A stretch of 54,344 nucleotides of DNA from CAZGAH01 sp964523295 (GCA_964523295.1 CAZGAH010000022.1:1-54344); one strand, 5' to 3'. Shown: positions 46,470 through 53,986, numbered from the stretch's first letter. The notes: generated from the sequence alone by a model not told the origin. Translations and numbers: made by a program.

Positions 46470-46483
46470 TGCTCTTTTGAGCA
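46470..46483. promoter_or_regulatory. Palindrome upstream of the DUF134-NifX gene
   Basis: TGCTC-TTTT-GAGCA, a perfect 5-bp inverted repeat in an A/T-rich frame, 17 bases before the ATG. Position suits an operator, possibly for the DUF134 DNA-binding domain encoded next. Inference only. Confidence 0.45.
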
Positions 46484-46500
46484 AAATACGGGAGGAAGGG

Positions 46501-47193
46501 ATGCCACGGCCCCGGAAGTGTCGTCGGATCGAGCAGGAGCCGAGCATACGCTATTTCAAGCCGCGTGGTGTTCCGTTGACTGCACTGGCGGAAGTCTGTC
46601 TGCCGGTCGAGGGCCTGGAGGCCTTGCGGCTGGCGGATGTCGAAGGCGAGTCCATGGAGGCTGCCGCGCTCCGGATGCAGGTCTCGCGGCATACCTTCGG
46701 AAGGATACTGGCCGATGCGCGCGCAAAGGTGGCGGAGGCGCTGGTGTACGGCCGGGCCTTGCGCATTGAGGGTGGTGATTATGCCCTCAGGACGGACGAA
46801 CAGGAAGCCGGCGCCGACGGACCGGCAGACGGGGGAGCGATGACAAAGGTTGCGGTAACGAGCGAAGGCCCGACCCTGGACGACCGCGTTGATCCGCGTT
46901 TCGGGCGGGCGGGCGGTTTCGTGGTTGTGGACACGGAAAGCATGGAGCACGCATACGTGGACAATGGCGCGTCGCAGGCCATGGCCCAGGGGGCGGGCAT
47001 TCAGGCGGCGGAGCGCGTCGCCGCCTCCGGAGTCGGGGTCGTGCTGACGGGCTATGTCGGCCCGAAGGCCTTTACGGCCCTGGCCGCGGCCGGCATCCGC
47101 GTAGGTCAGGATCTGGACGGTCTGACCGTGCGCGAGGCCGTGGAGCGGTACAAGGCCGGACAGGTCGTCCTTGCCGACAAACCCAACAAGTAG
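46501..47193 (+). CDS. DUF134 DNA-binding domain fused to a NifX/NifB-type cofactor domain
   Basis: 230 residues from ATG 46501, behind GGGAGG. The N-terminal part is DUF134 (MPRPRKCRRIEQEP, then FKPRGVP and EALRLADVEGESMEAAALRM), an HTH of the sigma-70 region 4 type (MQVSRHTFGRILADARAKVA). After a short linker the C-terminal part is a dinitrogenase Fe-Mo-cofactor domain (AVTSEGPTLDDRVDPRFGRA, later VVLTGYVGPKAFTALAAAGI). Fusion suggests a regulator that senses a metal-sulfur ligand. It heads a seven-gene run, and the next gene starts seven bases after its stop. Confidence 0.9.
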   Translation: MPRPRKCRRIEQEPSIRYFKPRGVPLTALAEVCLPVEGLEALRLADVEGESMEAAALRMQVSRHTFGRILADARAKVAEALVYGRALRIEGGDYALRTDEQEAGADGPADGGAMTKVAVTSEGPTLDDRVDPRFGRAGGFVVVDTESMEHAYVDNGASQAMAQGAGIQAAERVAASGVGVVLTGYVGPKAFTALAAAGIRVGQDLDGLTVREAVERYKAGQVVLADKPNK

Positions 47194-47200
47194 GATTGCG

Positions 47201-48070
47201 ATGATTGTTTCCGTTGCCAGCGGCAAAGGGGGGACCGGCAAGACCACGGTCTCGGCCGCGCTCGTGTCGGTCTGGGACCGGCCGTTCGTGGCCGTGGATC
47301 TCGACGTGGAGGAGCCGAATCTGCACCTGTTTCTCAGGCCCGAGGTTCGCGCTCGGGACACGGTGTTTATGGAGGTTCCGGTCGCGGACAGCGCTGCCTG
47401 TACGCTGTGCCGCGCGTGCGTGGAGTTGTGCCAGTTCAAGGCCATTGCCATCATGGGCACGACGCTGATGCTGTTTCCCGAGATGTGCCACGGCTGCGGC
47501 GGGTGTCTGGCAATCTGCCCGGCAGGTGCGCTGTCGCCGGGGTCCAGGGAACTGGGTGAATTGGTGTCCGGTCGGGCCGGTCAGGCCGAGTGGCTCATGG
47601 GGCTGTTGCGCGTGGGCGAGGCCATGAGCCCGCCCCTGATGCGCGAGGCAAAGAGCAGGCTGGCCGGGATGCTGGCCGCGGAGGCGCGTGACGCGATCAT
47701 CGACGCCCCGCCCGGCGTCAGCTGCCCGGCCGTGAGCGCCGTGCTCGACAGCGACGTCATTCTGCTGGTCACCGAGCCGACGCCCTTCGGCTATTACGAT
47801 TTTTCCCTGGCCGTCGAGGCCTTCGCCCCGCTGGGCAAGCCCATGGCCGCGGTCATCAACCGTGCCGGCATTGGCGACGACGCGGTCAAGCGCTTCTGCC
47901 AGGAGCGCGGACTGCCGATCCTGGCGGAAATTCCCTACGACCGGGACATTGCCCAAGCGTATGCCAGGGGCGAGCTGGTCACGACGGCGAGCCCCGAACT
48001 GCGGCAGGTTTTCTGTTCGCTACGCGACGGGCTGCGTTCTCTGCTCCAGGAGGTGGCTGCCCATGCGTGA
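47201..48070 (+). CDS. MinD/Mrp-type ATPase with inserted 2[4Fe-4S] ferredoxin domain, first of a pair
   Basis: 289 residues. The deviant Walker A is SGKGGTGKTTV. After AVDLDVEEPNLHLFL a ferredoxin-like insertion carries two CxxCxxCxxxC clusters (CTLCRACVELC and CHGCGGCLAIC-P). The ATPase core then resumes (DAPPGVSCPAVSAVLDSDVI, then VTEPTPFGYYDFSLAVEAF). Such pairs of Fe-S-bearing ParA-fold ATPases accompany the orange protein of sulfate reducers and the NifX-like proteins of other anaerobes, and are thought to build or insert metal-sulfur clusters. The stop overlaps the next gene by 8 bases. Confidence 0.92.
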   Translation: MIVSVASGKGGTGKTTVSAALVSVWDRPFVAVDLDVEEPNLHLFLRPEVRARDTVFMEVPVADSAACTLCRACVELCQFKAIAIMGTTLMLFPEMCHGCGGCLAICPAGALSPGSRELGELVSGRAGQAEWLMGLLRVGEAMSPPLMREAKSRLAGMLAAEARDAIIDAPPGVSCPAVSAVLDSDVILLVTEPTPFGYYDFSLAVEAFAPLGKPMAAVINRAGIGDDAVKRFCQERGLPILAEIPYDRDIAQAYARGELVTTASPELRQVFCSLRDGLRSLLQEVAAHA

Positions 48071-48935
48071 GAACGTTGTCATCAGCGGCAAGGGCGGCAC
48101 CGGCAAAACCTCGCTGACCGCCGCCTTCGCTCAGCTGGCCACGAATGCGGTGCTCTGCGACCTCGATGTCGATGCCCCGGATCTGCATATTCTCCTGTCG
48201 CCGCGGCACGTGCGCGAGGAGGAATTCTGGTCCGGGCACGAGGCGATCATCGACGCGGCCGCCTGTACGGCCTGCGGCGAGTGCGCGCGCCGCTGCCGGT
48301 ACGGGGCAGTCCGCGAGCAGGAGGGCGCGTATTGTATCGACGCGTTGCGCTGCGAGGGGTGCAAGGTCTGCGTAACCTTTTGTCCGGCCGGGGCGATTGC
48401 CTTTCCGGAGCGACGCTGCGGCGACTGGTACGTGAGCGAGACGCGCTTCGGCACCATGGTCCACGCCCAGCTCTACCCCGGGCAGGAGAATTCCGGCCGG
48501 CTGGTGACCCTGCTGAAGCAGGAGGCGCGCAGGCTCGCCGAGGCGCAGGGGCGCACGCTCATTCTGTGCGACGGGGCGCCGGGCATCGGCTGCCCGGTCA
48601 TCAGCTCGCTCGCCGGGACGAAGCTGGCCGTCATCGTCACCGAGCCCACGCCCTCGGGGCGGCACGATCTGGAGCGCGTGGCCGCCCTGTGCGACCATTT
48701 CCGGATAAAGGTGGGCGTGCTCGTGAACAAATGCGATCTGAACCCGACGGAGGCCGCCGCCATTCAGGCCCTGTGCCAGGAGCGAGGGTACGTGCATCTG
48801 GGCGATCTGCCCCATGATCCCCTGGTGACGCAGGCCATGGTGCAGCGCAAGGCGGTTACCGAAATTTCCGACGCGTCTTTCGGCCAGGCGGTGCGTGCGA
48901 TCTGGAAGCGGATCGAGGCCCTGGCCGGCGTATAA
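48063..48935 (+). CDS. MinD/Mrp-type ATPase with inserted 2[4Fe-4S] ferredoxin domain, second of a pair
   Basis: 290 residues from ATG 48063, behind AGGAGG within the preceding gene. It is a paralogue of the upstream protein: Walker A SGKGGTGKTSL, CDLDVDAPDLHILLS, ferredoxin clusters CTACGECARRC and CEGCKVCVTFC-P, then CDGAPGIGCPVISSLAGTKL and VTEPTPSGRHDLERVAALC. The eight-base overlap points to coupled synthesis and a heterodimer. Each partner has its own pair of clusters, so the complex could hold up to four. Confidence 0.92.
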   Translation: MRENVVISGKGGTGKTSLTAAFAQLATNAVLCDLDVDAPDLHILLSPRHVREEEFWSGHEAIIDAAACTACGECARRCRYGAVREQEGAYCIDALRCEGCKVCVTFCPAGAIAFPERRCGDWYVSETRFGTMVHAQLYPGQENSGRLVTLLKQEARRLAEAQGRTLILCDGAPGIGCPVISSLAGTKLAVIVTEPTPSGRHDLERVAALCDHFRIKVGVLVNKCDLNPTEAAAIQALCQERGYVHLGDLPHDPLVTQAMVQRKAVTEISDASFGQAVRAIWKRIEALAGV

Positions 48936-48970
48936 CCGTGTCATTGTCATCAACCAGAAAGGAGATAGCT

Positions 48971-49348
48971 GTGGAAACCTTACGTCTTGCCGTGCCGTCG
49001 GCACATCCCGGAGGACTCGAGGCGCAGGTCGGCGCGCATTTCGGGCATTGCGACGTGTATACCATCGTGGAAGTTCAGGACGGCGCCGTGGTGTCCGTTG
49101 GGACGTTGCCGAACATGCCGCATCAGCAGGGCGGGTGCATGGCCCCGGTCAATCACCTGTCGCAGAACGGCGTCCAGGCGCTTATTGCCGGCGGCATGGG
49201 CATGAGACCCTTGATGGGTTTCAAGCAGGTGGGGATCGACGTGTATTACGGCGCCGAGGCCCCGAGCGTGGGCGCGGCGGTCCAGGCCTTTCTCCAGGGG
49301 CAGCTGCCGCCTTTTTCGACCGAATTCACCTGTGGCGGCGGCCGGTAG
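48971..49348 (+). CDS. NifX-family/orange-protein-like metal-cofactor protein
   Basis: 125 residues from the GTG at 48971, behind AAGGAG. The dinitrogenase iron-molybdenum cofactor fold is clear: LRLAVPSAHPGG, VGAHFGHCDVYTIVEV, LPNMPHQQGGCMAPVNHL, LIAGGMGMRPLMGFKQVGI and VYYGA. The orange protein of Desulfovibrio, of the same family, binds a Mo-Cu sulfide cluster. Two conserved cysteines (HFGHC and GGCMAP), His and Met residues, plus a C-terminal CGGGR are possible ligands. It follows the ATPase pair by 35 bases and is the likely client of those ATPases. Confidence 0.88.
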   Translation: METLRLAVPSAHPGGLEAQVGAHFGHCDVYTIVEVQDGAVVSVGTLPNMPHQQGGCMAPVNHLSQNGVQALIAGGMGMRPLMGFKQVGIDVYYGAEAPSVGAAVQAFLQGQLPPFSTEFTCGGGR

Positions 49349-49419
49349 GGACAGTGCCCCTGGCAGGGGCGCCGGGATGCCGTGCGGGCGGCCTGCGACG
49401 GCCGCAAGGGAGTGGTCCT

Positions 49420-49677
49420 ATGCCGATTTATGAAGTGCGCTGTCGGGTCTGTGGGCAGGTTGGTGAGGCGTTGCAGTTGCAGCAGGGTGAAGACCTGGTC
49501 TGTCCGGCCTGCGGCGCTCGGGATGTGGAGCGGCTCATGTCCGCGCCGAGCGATCTCACCGGCCGGACGCCTCAGGCCGTCCCGGGTCCGCGCGACCGCG
49601 CGTGTTGTGGCGCCACGCCGTCGACCGCGGGCTGCGCCGGTCCGGGGTCCTGCTGCGGAAAGGCCTACAGCCGGTAA
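49420..49677 (+). CDS. Small FmdB-type zinc-ribbon protein
   Basis: 85 residues from ATG 49420. It opens with a zinc-ribbon typical of FmdB-family proteins: MPIYEVRCRVCGQVGEALQL and LVCPACGARDVERLM, two CxxC knuckles. The tail has a second cysteine-rich part (RACCGATPSTAGCAGPGSCC), eight cysteines in all besides the four ribbon ones being unusual for so short a chain. It lies 71 bases after the NifX-type gene. Metal handling is likely, but a precise role is unknown. Confidence 0.8.
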   Translation: MPIYEVRCRVCGQVGEALQLQQGEDLVCPACGARDVERLMSAPSDLTGRTPQAVPGPRDRACCGATPSTAGCAGPGSCCGKAYSR

Positions 49678-49704
49678 TATTCGTCCGTATCAAGGAGGCA
49701 TGAC

Positions 49705-50076
49705 GTGCGTATACTGCTTGTCAGCTCGCGGCCAGCGTCGTTGCAGGCCTTTACAGTGGAATTGAGGAAGACGCCGGGCCTGGTCCTGGAGCAGGTCGGC
49801 AGCGGTGAAGAGGCCCTGGCGAAATGCCGGGCCGAGGCGCCCGACCTGGTGCTCATCGACGACGCACCGGCGGGCTGTACCTCGCTCGGGCTGGTGCAGT
49901 CGGTGCTGGAGACGAACGCCATGATTTCGACCGCCGTGGTGTCTCCGCTTTCTGAGGCGGAGTTCCATGAGCGTAGCGAAGGCCTGGGCGTATTGACCCC
50001 GCTTCCGATGGAGCCGGGGCCTGAGGATGCGCGGATGCTGGTATCCCGCCTGCGCGGGGTTCTGGGCTTGAGTTGA
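49705..50076 (+). CDS. Degenerate receiver-like protein
   Basis: 123 residues from GTG 49705, behind AAGGAGG. The fold looks like a response-regulator receiver: ILLVSSRPASLQAFTVEL, PDLVLIDDAPAG (phospho-acceptor position present), a central helix and a beta-4 strand STAVVSPLS. The first acidic pair is replaced (VSSRP instead of VDDD) and the KP motif is replaced by LPM (GVLTPLPMEPG). It probably does not take part in normal phosphorelay and may be a structural or switch protein of the cluster. Confidence 0.7.
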   Translation: MRILLVSSRPASLQAFTVELRKTPGLVLEQVGSGEEALAKCRAEAPDLVLIDDAPAGCTSLGLVQSVLETNAMISTAVVSPLSEAEFHERSEGLGVLTPLPMEPGPEDARMLVSRLRGVLGLS

Positions 50077-50139
50077 GCGGCGGGCAGGCCTGCCGCCCCT
50101 GGGACCTGGCGCCCGGATACGTCAGGAAAGGATAGTCAG

Positions 50140-50505
50140 GTGGAAAAGATACTCATCGTCGGGTGCAAGAAGGCCATGGACGACGTCTGTATCGGGTGCT
50201 CGCGCTGTCTCGTCGGCTTTAACCGCCGGGCCGGGAAATTTGCCGACTATGCCCCTGGCGAGGCCGAGGTCATCGGGTTGATCAACTGCGGCGATTGCCC
50301 CGGCGCGGGAATCGTTACGCGGCTGGCCCAGGTGAAACTGTGGAACGCGCCCATGAACGAAAAACCGACGGTAATCCACATCGGCCCGTGCCTTGTGGAC
50401 CACTGCCCCCATGCGGCGACGATCATCGGCAAGATCAGAAAAAAGGCTGGCATCCCGGTCGTCGAAGGCACGCACCCCTATATCCCGGCCGACATATTCG
50501 CCTGA
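50140..50505 (+). CDS. CGGC-domain cysteine-rich protein
   Basis: 121 residues from GTG 50140. CGGC-domain proteins have several conserved cysteines: GCKKAMDDVCIGCSRC, NCGDCPGAGIV, HIGPC and DHCPHA. The pattern suggests a metal or Fe-S site or redox disulfides. The family is uncharacterised. It ends the seven-gene run with the NifX and MinD-ferredoxin proteins, so a role in the same cofactor or redox pathway is likely. A second copy starts at 54146. A hairpin at 50519-50554 follows. Confidence 0.85.
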   Translation: MEKILIVGCKKAMDDVCIGCSRCLVGFNRRAGKFADYAPGEAEVIGLINCGDCPGAGIVTRLAQVKLWNAPMNEKPTVIHIGPCLVDHCPHAATIIGKIRKKAGIPVVEGTHPYIPADIFA

Positions 50506-50518
50506 GCCTTACCTGCCT

Positions 50519-50554
50519 CGCGGCGCCCGGCTGCAAACCAGGCCAGGCGCCGCG
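50519..50554 (+). terminator. Hairpin after the CGGC gene
   Basis: CGCGGCGCC (50519-50527) pairs perfectly with GGCGCCGCG (50546-50554). It starts 13 bases after the stop and probably terminates the cofactor cluster, although no U-run follows. Confidence 0.55.
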
Positions 50555-50640
50555 GGTGCTCTCACGAAGAAAGTCCGTTAGGAGAAGTAACATTGAGGAC
50601 GACGCCCACCCTGGCGCTACGCTTCGCGGGGGACCATTCT

Positions 50641-50680
50641 CTTACAATGTTCATTTCGAGTGTGAACCGGGCATTGTAAG
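50641..50680. repeat. Inverted repeat upstream of repeat R1
   Basis: CTTACAATG (50641-50649) and CATTGTAAG (50672-50680) are perfect complements around a 22-base spacer. Function unknown; it may belong to the accessory-block boundary. Confidence 0.4.
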
Positions 50681-50692
50681 GCATGAAAACAG

Positions 50693-50752
50693 CCTGTTTT
50701 GGGGCTTGTCATGCATGAATTCAGGGTGTTGATTTGGTCCGGCCATAACTGA
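50693..50752. repeat. Repeat copy R1, left of the ImmA/IrrE cassette
   Basis: 60 bases that align without gaps to 52790-52849 with 12 differences. The edge CCTGTTTTGGGG and the inner GGTCCGGCC are shared. It lies just left of the metallopeptidase stop codon. It corresponds to the right half of the R2 element. Confidence 0.7.
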
Positions 50753-50768
50753 GACCCCAACTGACAAC

Positions 50769-52307
50769 TCAGTAATAAGCACCGGCCCGGAATTCATTCT
50801 TCATCAATTCATGCTGGATGTAGTTAATAAATCCTAGGTTTGACAAATGTTCAAAAGTTGATCTTGGGCTTGTTTTAAAATGTGATGCCAATTCTTCAAT
50901 TGCTTTAATATTGTCAATGTCCAAAGACAATGATTCGATTTGTTTTTCAACAGAATCTCGCGGCATTAAAAGCATCGCCGCAAATGCGTTTGCTCTTTTT
51001 TCCAATTCAATTGCTGCCCATGGACCACTAACTATTGCCAATGACCTTCCGTGTTGTCGATCATGGAGTATATGGCAAAGCTCGTGCGCCAATGTAAAGC
51101 GAAAACCTTCATATCCTTGGTTAAAACGACAATTTAAGTTGACTGCGACCATTGGTTGCAGATCTCTAAGGACCACAGTAATAGCACGAATGTTTGTATC
51201 ATTCAATTCAATAGTTTGCTGATGTATGTTGAAGTCTTTATAGATGACATCTATATCCGTTATGGTGTCAACTTCTTTTCCAATTTCATCCAGAAAATTT
51301 TCAGCCAAGCCGTAGCCATCTTCTGCTGGAGAGACAGAAAAGTTAATTCTTGAGCCACTTGTAATATTGAAATCAATTTCATTCCTACTGCTTTTTAATG
51401 CATTTTCAAGCCATCGCAAAATGATCTCAACATCTTTGCGGTCAATCCTAGGAGACACAGCTCCGAACATTAGTTTTATTGGAGATAATTCTTCAACAAA
51501 CAATGAATTTTCTATATTATTATGAAGGACTTTATAAACTCTTTCAAATTTTTCAATAAGGTTCTCCACCCAAGAAATTTCTGAAACCCAGCGCAACCTT
51601 TCTCCAAGAGATGTGCTGGGTATCCTGGCAACACTCTGAGCAAATTCGGCAATCTCCTCAGAAGCAGGACACTTTGTTTGCAAAAGCTCAAGTGCCTTTG
51701 TTAATGCCTCATGCAGATGAGGTGCCACTTCCGATATAGGCATTATTCGTGCCCCTGGTTTTGCAAGACAATACTCTTCTGGCATCCCAGGCCACTTGCT
51801 GTCCCCCCATGATAATTCTATGTCATTGTCAAATCTGCGAATAAAGATATCCGGGAAAAGTCCCCCGGCAGAAGATTCACGAAGAGCATGCCTCTTCCAC
51901 CATTTTTGCCATTTACCAAATTGCTTCAAACCCTTATGAGATTCAATATCGCACAACACAGACTCATACTGCCCATAAACATTATATGCTGTATTAGGGT
52001 TGCCGTTTGTGTCTACACTTTCTGGAAATTTAATTTCATGAAACAACGGGTTCCAATTGTCCGCAAACCAACGAAACAATGGAAGCAAATACCATGTCAC
52101 AGAATCAATAACAACCTTTTGTCTTCCATTCTTAGTCTCAATAGTTCCAACGCTTTCACACAGATTTAAAGAGTTGACATATATACGAAAGCAGCCCCAG
52201 GAGGCAGACATCACGCCAGAAACACCTTCCCCTTCATCAGGATCATCGCAAAATCTAAACTGGAAGGAGAACTTGTCGATATCTCCAAAGGTATGCCATT
52301 CTTCCAT
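50769..52307 (-). CDS. ImmA/IrrE-family (M78) metallopeptidase with long N-terminal domain
   Basis: 512 residues, AT-richer than neighbours. The C-terminal third carries the metallopeptidase: FRFTLAHELCHILHDRQHG with the HExxH zinc motif, preceded by VAVNLNCRFN and followed by IELEKRANAFAAMLLMPRD, which supplies the third ligand. The first ~380 residues are unrecognised, with no HTH. ImmA/IrrE peptidases cut repressors or antitoxins and occur in mobile elements, stress responses and toxin-antitoxin systems. The ATG at 52307 follows AAGGA and lies 11 bases after a 99-residue partner gene. The cassette is flanked by related repeats, so it was probably acquired as a unit. Confidence 0.88.
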   Translation of the reverse strand: MEEWHTFGDIDKFSFQFRFCDDPDEGEGVSGVMSASWGCFRIYVNSLNLCESVGTIETKNGRQKVVIDSVTWYLLPLFRWFADNWNPLFHEIKFPESVDTNGNPNTAYNVYGQYESVLCDIESHKGLKQFGKWQKWWKRHALRESSAGGLFPDIFIRRFDNDIELSWGDSKWPGMPEEYCLAKPGARIMPISEVAPHLHEALTKALELLQTKCPASEEIAEFAQSVARIPSTSLGERLRWVSEISWVENLIEKFERVYKVLHNNIENSLFVEELSPIKLMFGAVSPRIDRKDVEIILRWLENALKSSRNEIDFNITSGSRINFSVSPAEDGYGLAENFLDEIGKEVDTITDIDVIYKDFNIHQQTIELNDTNIRAITVVLRDLQPMVAVNLNCRFNQGYEGFRFTLAHELCHILHDRQHGRSLAIVSGPWAAIELEKRANAFAAMLLMPRDSVEKQIESLSLDIDNIKAIEELASHFKTSPRSTFEHLSNLGFINYIQHELMKNEFRAGAYY

Positions 52308-52318
52308 TGGAAATGTCC

Positions 52319-52618
52319 TTAAATTTTACGCAGCTTTTTTATCATTCTATTTGTGATACTGCCATTTTCAAGCCATATTTTTAGTATATCGGCTGGAACT
52401 TTAGCAATCCCCACAGGATAACCATGCCAATTGTTGCCACTTTTATCCGATTGCCCCTCGTAAGGGATACCATTGAAAATAGCGTATCGTTGATTGCCAT
52501 ACGGAATACTTCCGTCAAGCAACTCCTGGGCATGTGGCTTGACTTCATTTGGACATAAAGCTCCCCGTTTACCAGGTTGCCATGGGTCTCTATGCTTGGA
52601 ATTGCTAACATAATGCAC
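52319..52618 (-). CDS. Small hypothetical protein upstream of the ImmA/IrrE gene
   Basis: 99 residues from ATG 52618, behind GGAGG at about 10 bases. It is unrecognised. It is rich in Gly, Pro, His, Tyr and Trp: VSNSKHRDPWQPGKRGALC, GNQRYAIFNGIPYEGQ and WHGYPVGIAKVPADILKIWL, with a basic C-terminus. There is no HTH, membrane segment or signal. It shares AT-rich composition with the metallopeptidase and lies 11 bases upstream of it, so they form an operon. It could be a toxin, antitoxin or peptidase target. Confidence 0.65.
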   Translation of the reverse strand: MHYVSNSKHRDPWQPGKRGALCPNEVKPHAQELLDGSIPYGNQRYAIFNGIPYEGQSDKSGNNWHGYPVGIAKVPADILKIWLENGSITNRMIKKLRKI

Positions 52619-52726
52619 AGTTTGCCTCCTGGAAGTTTTTTGACGAAGTTCTCTAAAAACTTACTACATCTCTCTTGGTGAAGATGCTCATGGTGAACAG
52701 TAACGGCGGGGGGGCGGGTCGAGCGG

Positions 52727-52841
52727 GCATGGACCAAGCTAACATGCTGATCCAAAAAGCAAAATTCTAAAAACATGCATGGTTCCCCCCCTGTTTTGGG
52801 GTTTAACATGCCTGAATTCAAGATATTGACCCGGTCCGACC
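52727..52841. repeat. MITE-like repeat R2 with imperfect terminal inverted repeats
   Basis: About 115 bases. The left end GCATGGACCAAGCTAACAT resembles the reverse complement of the right end (GGTCGGACCGGGTCAATAT). The core contains the hairpin-like CCCCCCTGTTTTGGGG. Its right half matches R1 (50693-50752), and its left half matches R3 (from 54066). No transposase is encoded. It lies immediately beside the ImmA/IrrE cassette. Confidence 0.55.
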
Positions 52842-52903
52842 TTAACTGAACAACTGACATACGGCATTGGGTCGATCATCTCGTCCAGAAAATCGTAGTC
52901 CAT
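52842..52903 (-). pseudogene. Possible truncated gene start next to R2
   Basis: ATG 52903 (minus strand) with GGGAG upstream begins MDYDFLDEMIDPMPYV, then runs straight into repeat R2 and stops within it. It looks like the 5' end of a gene cut by the repeat or by the cassette insertion. No family can be named from so few residues. Confidence 0.3.
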
Positions 52904-53096
52904 GCAGGCTCCCTTTTGGTTCCGACGCCTGCGCTGTGATTGAGCCGACGCACGGCGGCGGGGCGTGGATGATGTGTAGCACTATTCCGGGCGCGGAACA
53001 AGAGCATGTTGCGCCGGCGCGAGGTAGAGAACGAGGAAGAGACGCGCTTGACACGCGCACGCAAAAGCGCAATGCGTGGGGTGTAGAGGGGGATTT

Positions 53097-53537
53097 ATGA
53101 AGCTTGGCGTGCTCACGCAGCAGGACAAAGACCGGATACGCGCGACGCTTGGGGAGGCGCTCCAAGAGCGGGACGAGGCGCTCGCAGCCTGTCTCTTTGG
53201 CTCGGCCGCGTCGAGCGAGCCGGTGGTGAACGACGTCGATGTGCTGGTGCTCCTGCGTGAGCCGGATTCCCCCCGGGCTCTGTTGCAGTTGCTCGAACTC
53301 GAAGTGTTTCTGGCGGAACGGTTGGGGATATCTTCGGACCTGCTCGATCTGATCCCGTTCGACCTGCGCTGTGTGGAGCCGGCTGTCCTGCACGACGCGC
53401 TCGAGACCGGCGTCCTGCTGAAATGCGCGGACGAGGAGGCGCTGACCGACGCGATCGAGGCGCTCTCCCACTATTTCCTGGAGAACGAAAGCGTATTGCG
53501 GCGACAAGTGATCCTCCGGCGGGAGATGTTCGCGTGA
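53097..53537 (+). CDS. mntA: MntA-type nucleotidyltransferase antitoxin
   Basis: 146 residues from ATG 53097. The minimal nucleotidyltransferase core is LFGSAASSEPVVNDVDVLVL, a GS-x9-DxD motif (the family consensus is usually GS-x10-DxD), with a later acidic strand region (LLDLIPFDLRC). In characterised pairs MntA AMPylates the HepT toxin on a tyrosine to neutralise it. It overlaps the HepT gene by four bases (GTGA), the usual arrangement. It is preceded by about 480 bases that hold only repeat R2 and the truncated start at 52903. Confidence 0.85.
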   Translation: MKLGVLTQQDKDRIRATLGEALQERDEALAACLFGSAASSEPVVNDVDVLVLLREPDSPRALLQLLELEVFLAERLGISSDLLDLIPFDLRCVEPAVLHDALETGVLLKCADEEALTDAIEALSHYFLENESVLRRQVILRREMFA

Positions 53538-53986
53538 TCGATCCGCGTCGTCTCGAATTGTACCTCGAAACGCTGCGCCGGGAGATGGATACCGTGCAAC
53601 AAGCGCTGGAGATGCCGGACGAGACGATACAAGCCATGCCGCTTGCCCTGCGTGGGCTGAAATACTCCATGATCGTCATCGCGGAAGTCATCGCCGAGAC
53701 CTGTCAGCATATTCTCGCCAAACAGCATAAAACCTCGGTGTCGGGCTTCAGCGAGACCCTGGCCAAGGCAGCTGCGCGCGGCGTCTTCAGCCAGGAGTTG
53801 TACGAACGGTTATTGCCTTTCCTCCATTTCAGAAATCTGCTCGTACACGGATATTGGAAAGTGGACGACGCGCAGTTTCTTCGGAATTTGCGCCATGGAA
53901 TAGCTGATTTCTCCGCGTTTGCGACGAGCATCGAACAGCAGTATATCCCTGCCTCCCCTCCGACGTCGACGTCCCCTCGCGATTGA
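53534..53986 (+). CDS. hepT: HepT-family ribonuclease toxin (DUF86)
   Basis: 150 residues from the GTG in the GTGA overlap. It is a helical HEPN protein: DPRRLELYLETLRREMDTVQ at the N-terminus, ALRGLKYSMIVIAEVIAETC in the middle and the RNase motif R-x4-H-x-Y in RNLLVHGYW. HepT toxins cut RNA (tRNA or mRNA) and are silenced by AMPylation of the tyrosine in this motif by MntA. The pair is chromosomal or accessory, and also works in phage defence in some bacteria. The C-terminus ends in a Pro/Ser/Thr tail. Confidence 0.9.
   Translation: MIDPRRLELYLETLRREMDTVQQALEMPDETIQAMPLALRGLKYSMIVIAEVIAETCQHILAKQHKTSVSGFSETLAKAAARGVFSQELYERLLPFLHFRNLLVHGYWKVDDAQFLRNLRHGIADFSAFATSIEQQYIPASPPTSTSPRD

Noticed and set aside
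52381..52860. 159-codon minus-strand frame across repeat R2
   Set aside because: It overlaps the 99-residue gene in another frame and starts inside the repeat; no independent support.
53113..53691. 192-codon minus-strand frame opposite mntA
   Set aside because: Arg/Ser/Pro-rich shadow of the MntA and HepT genes.
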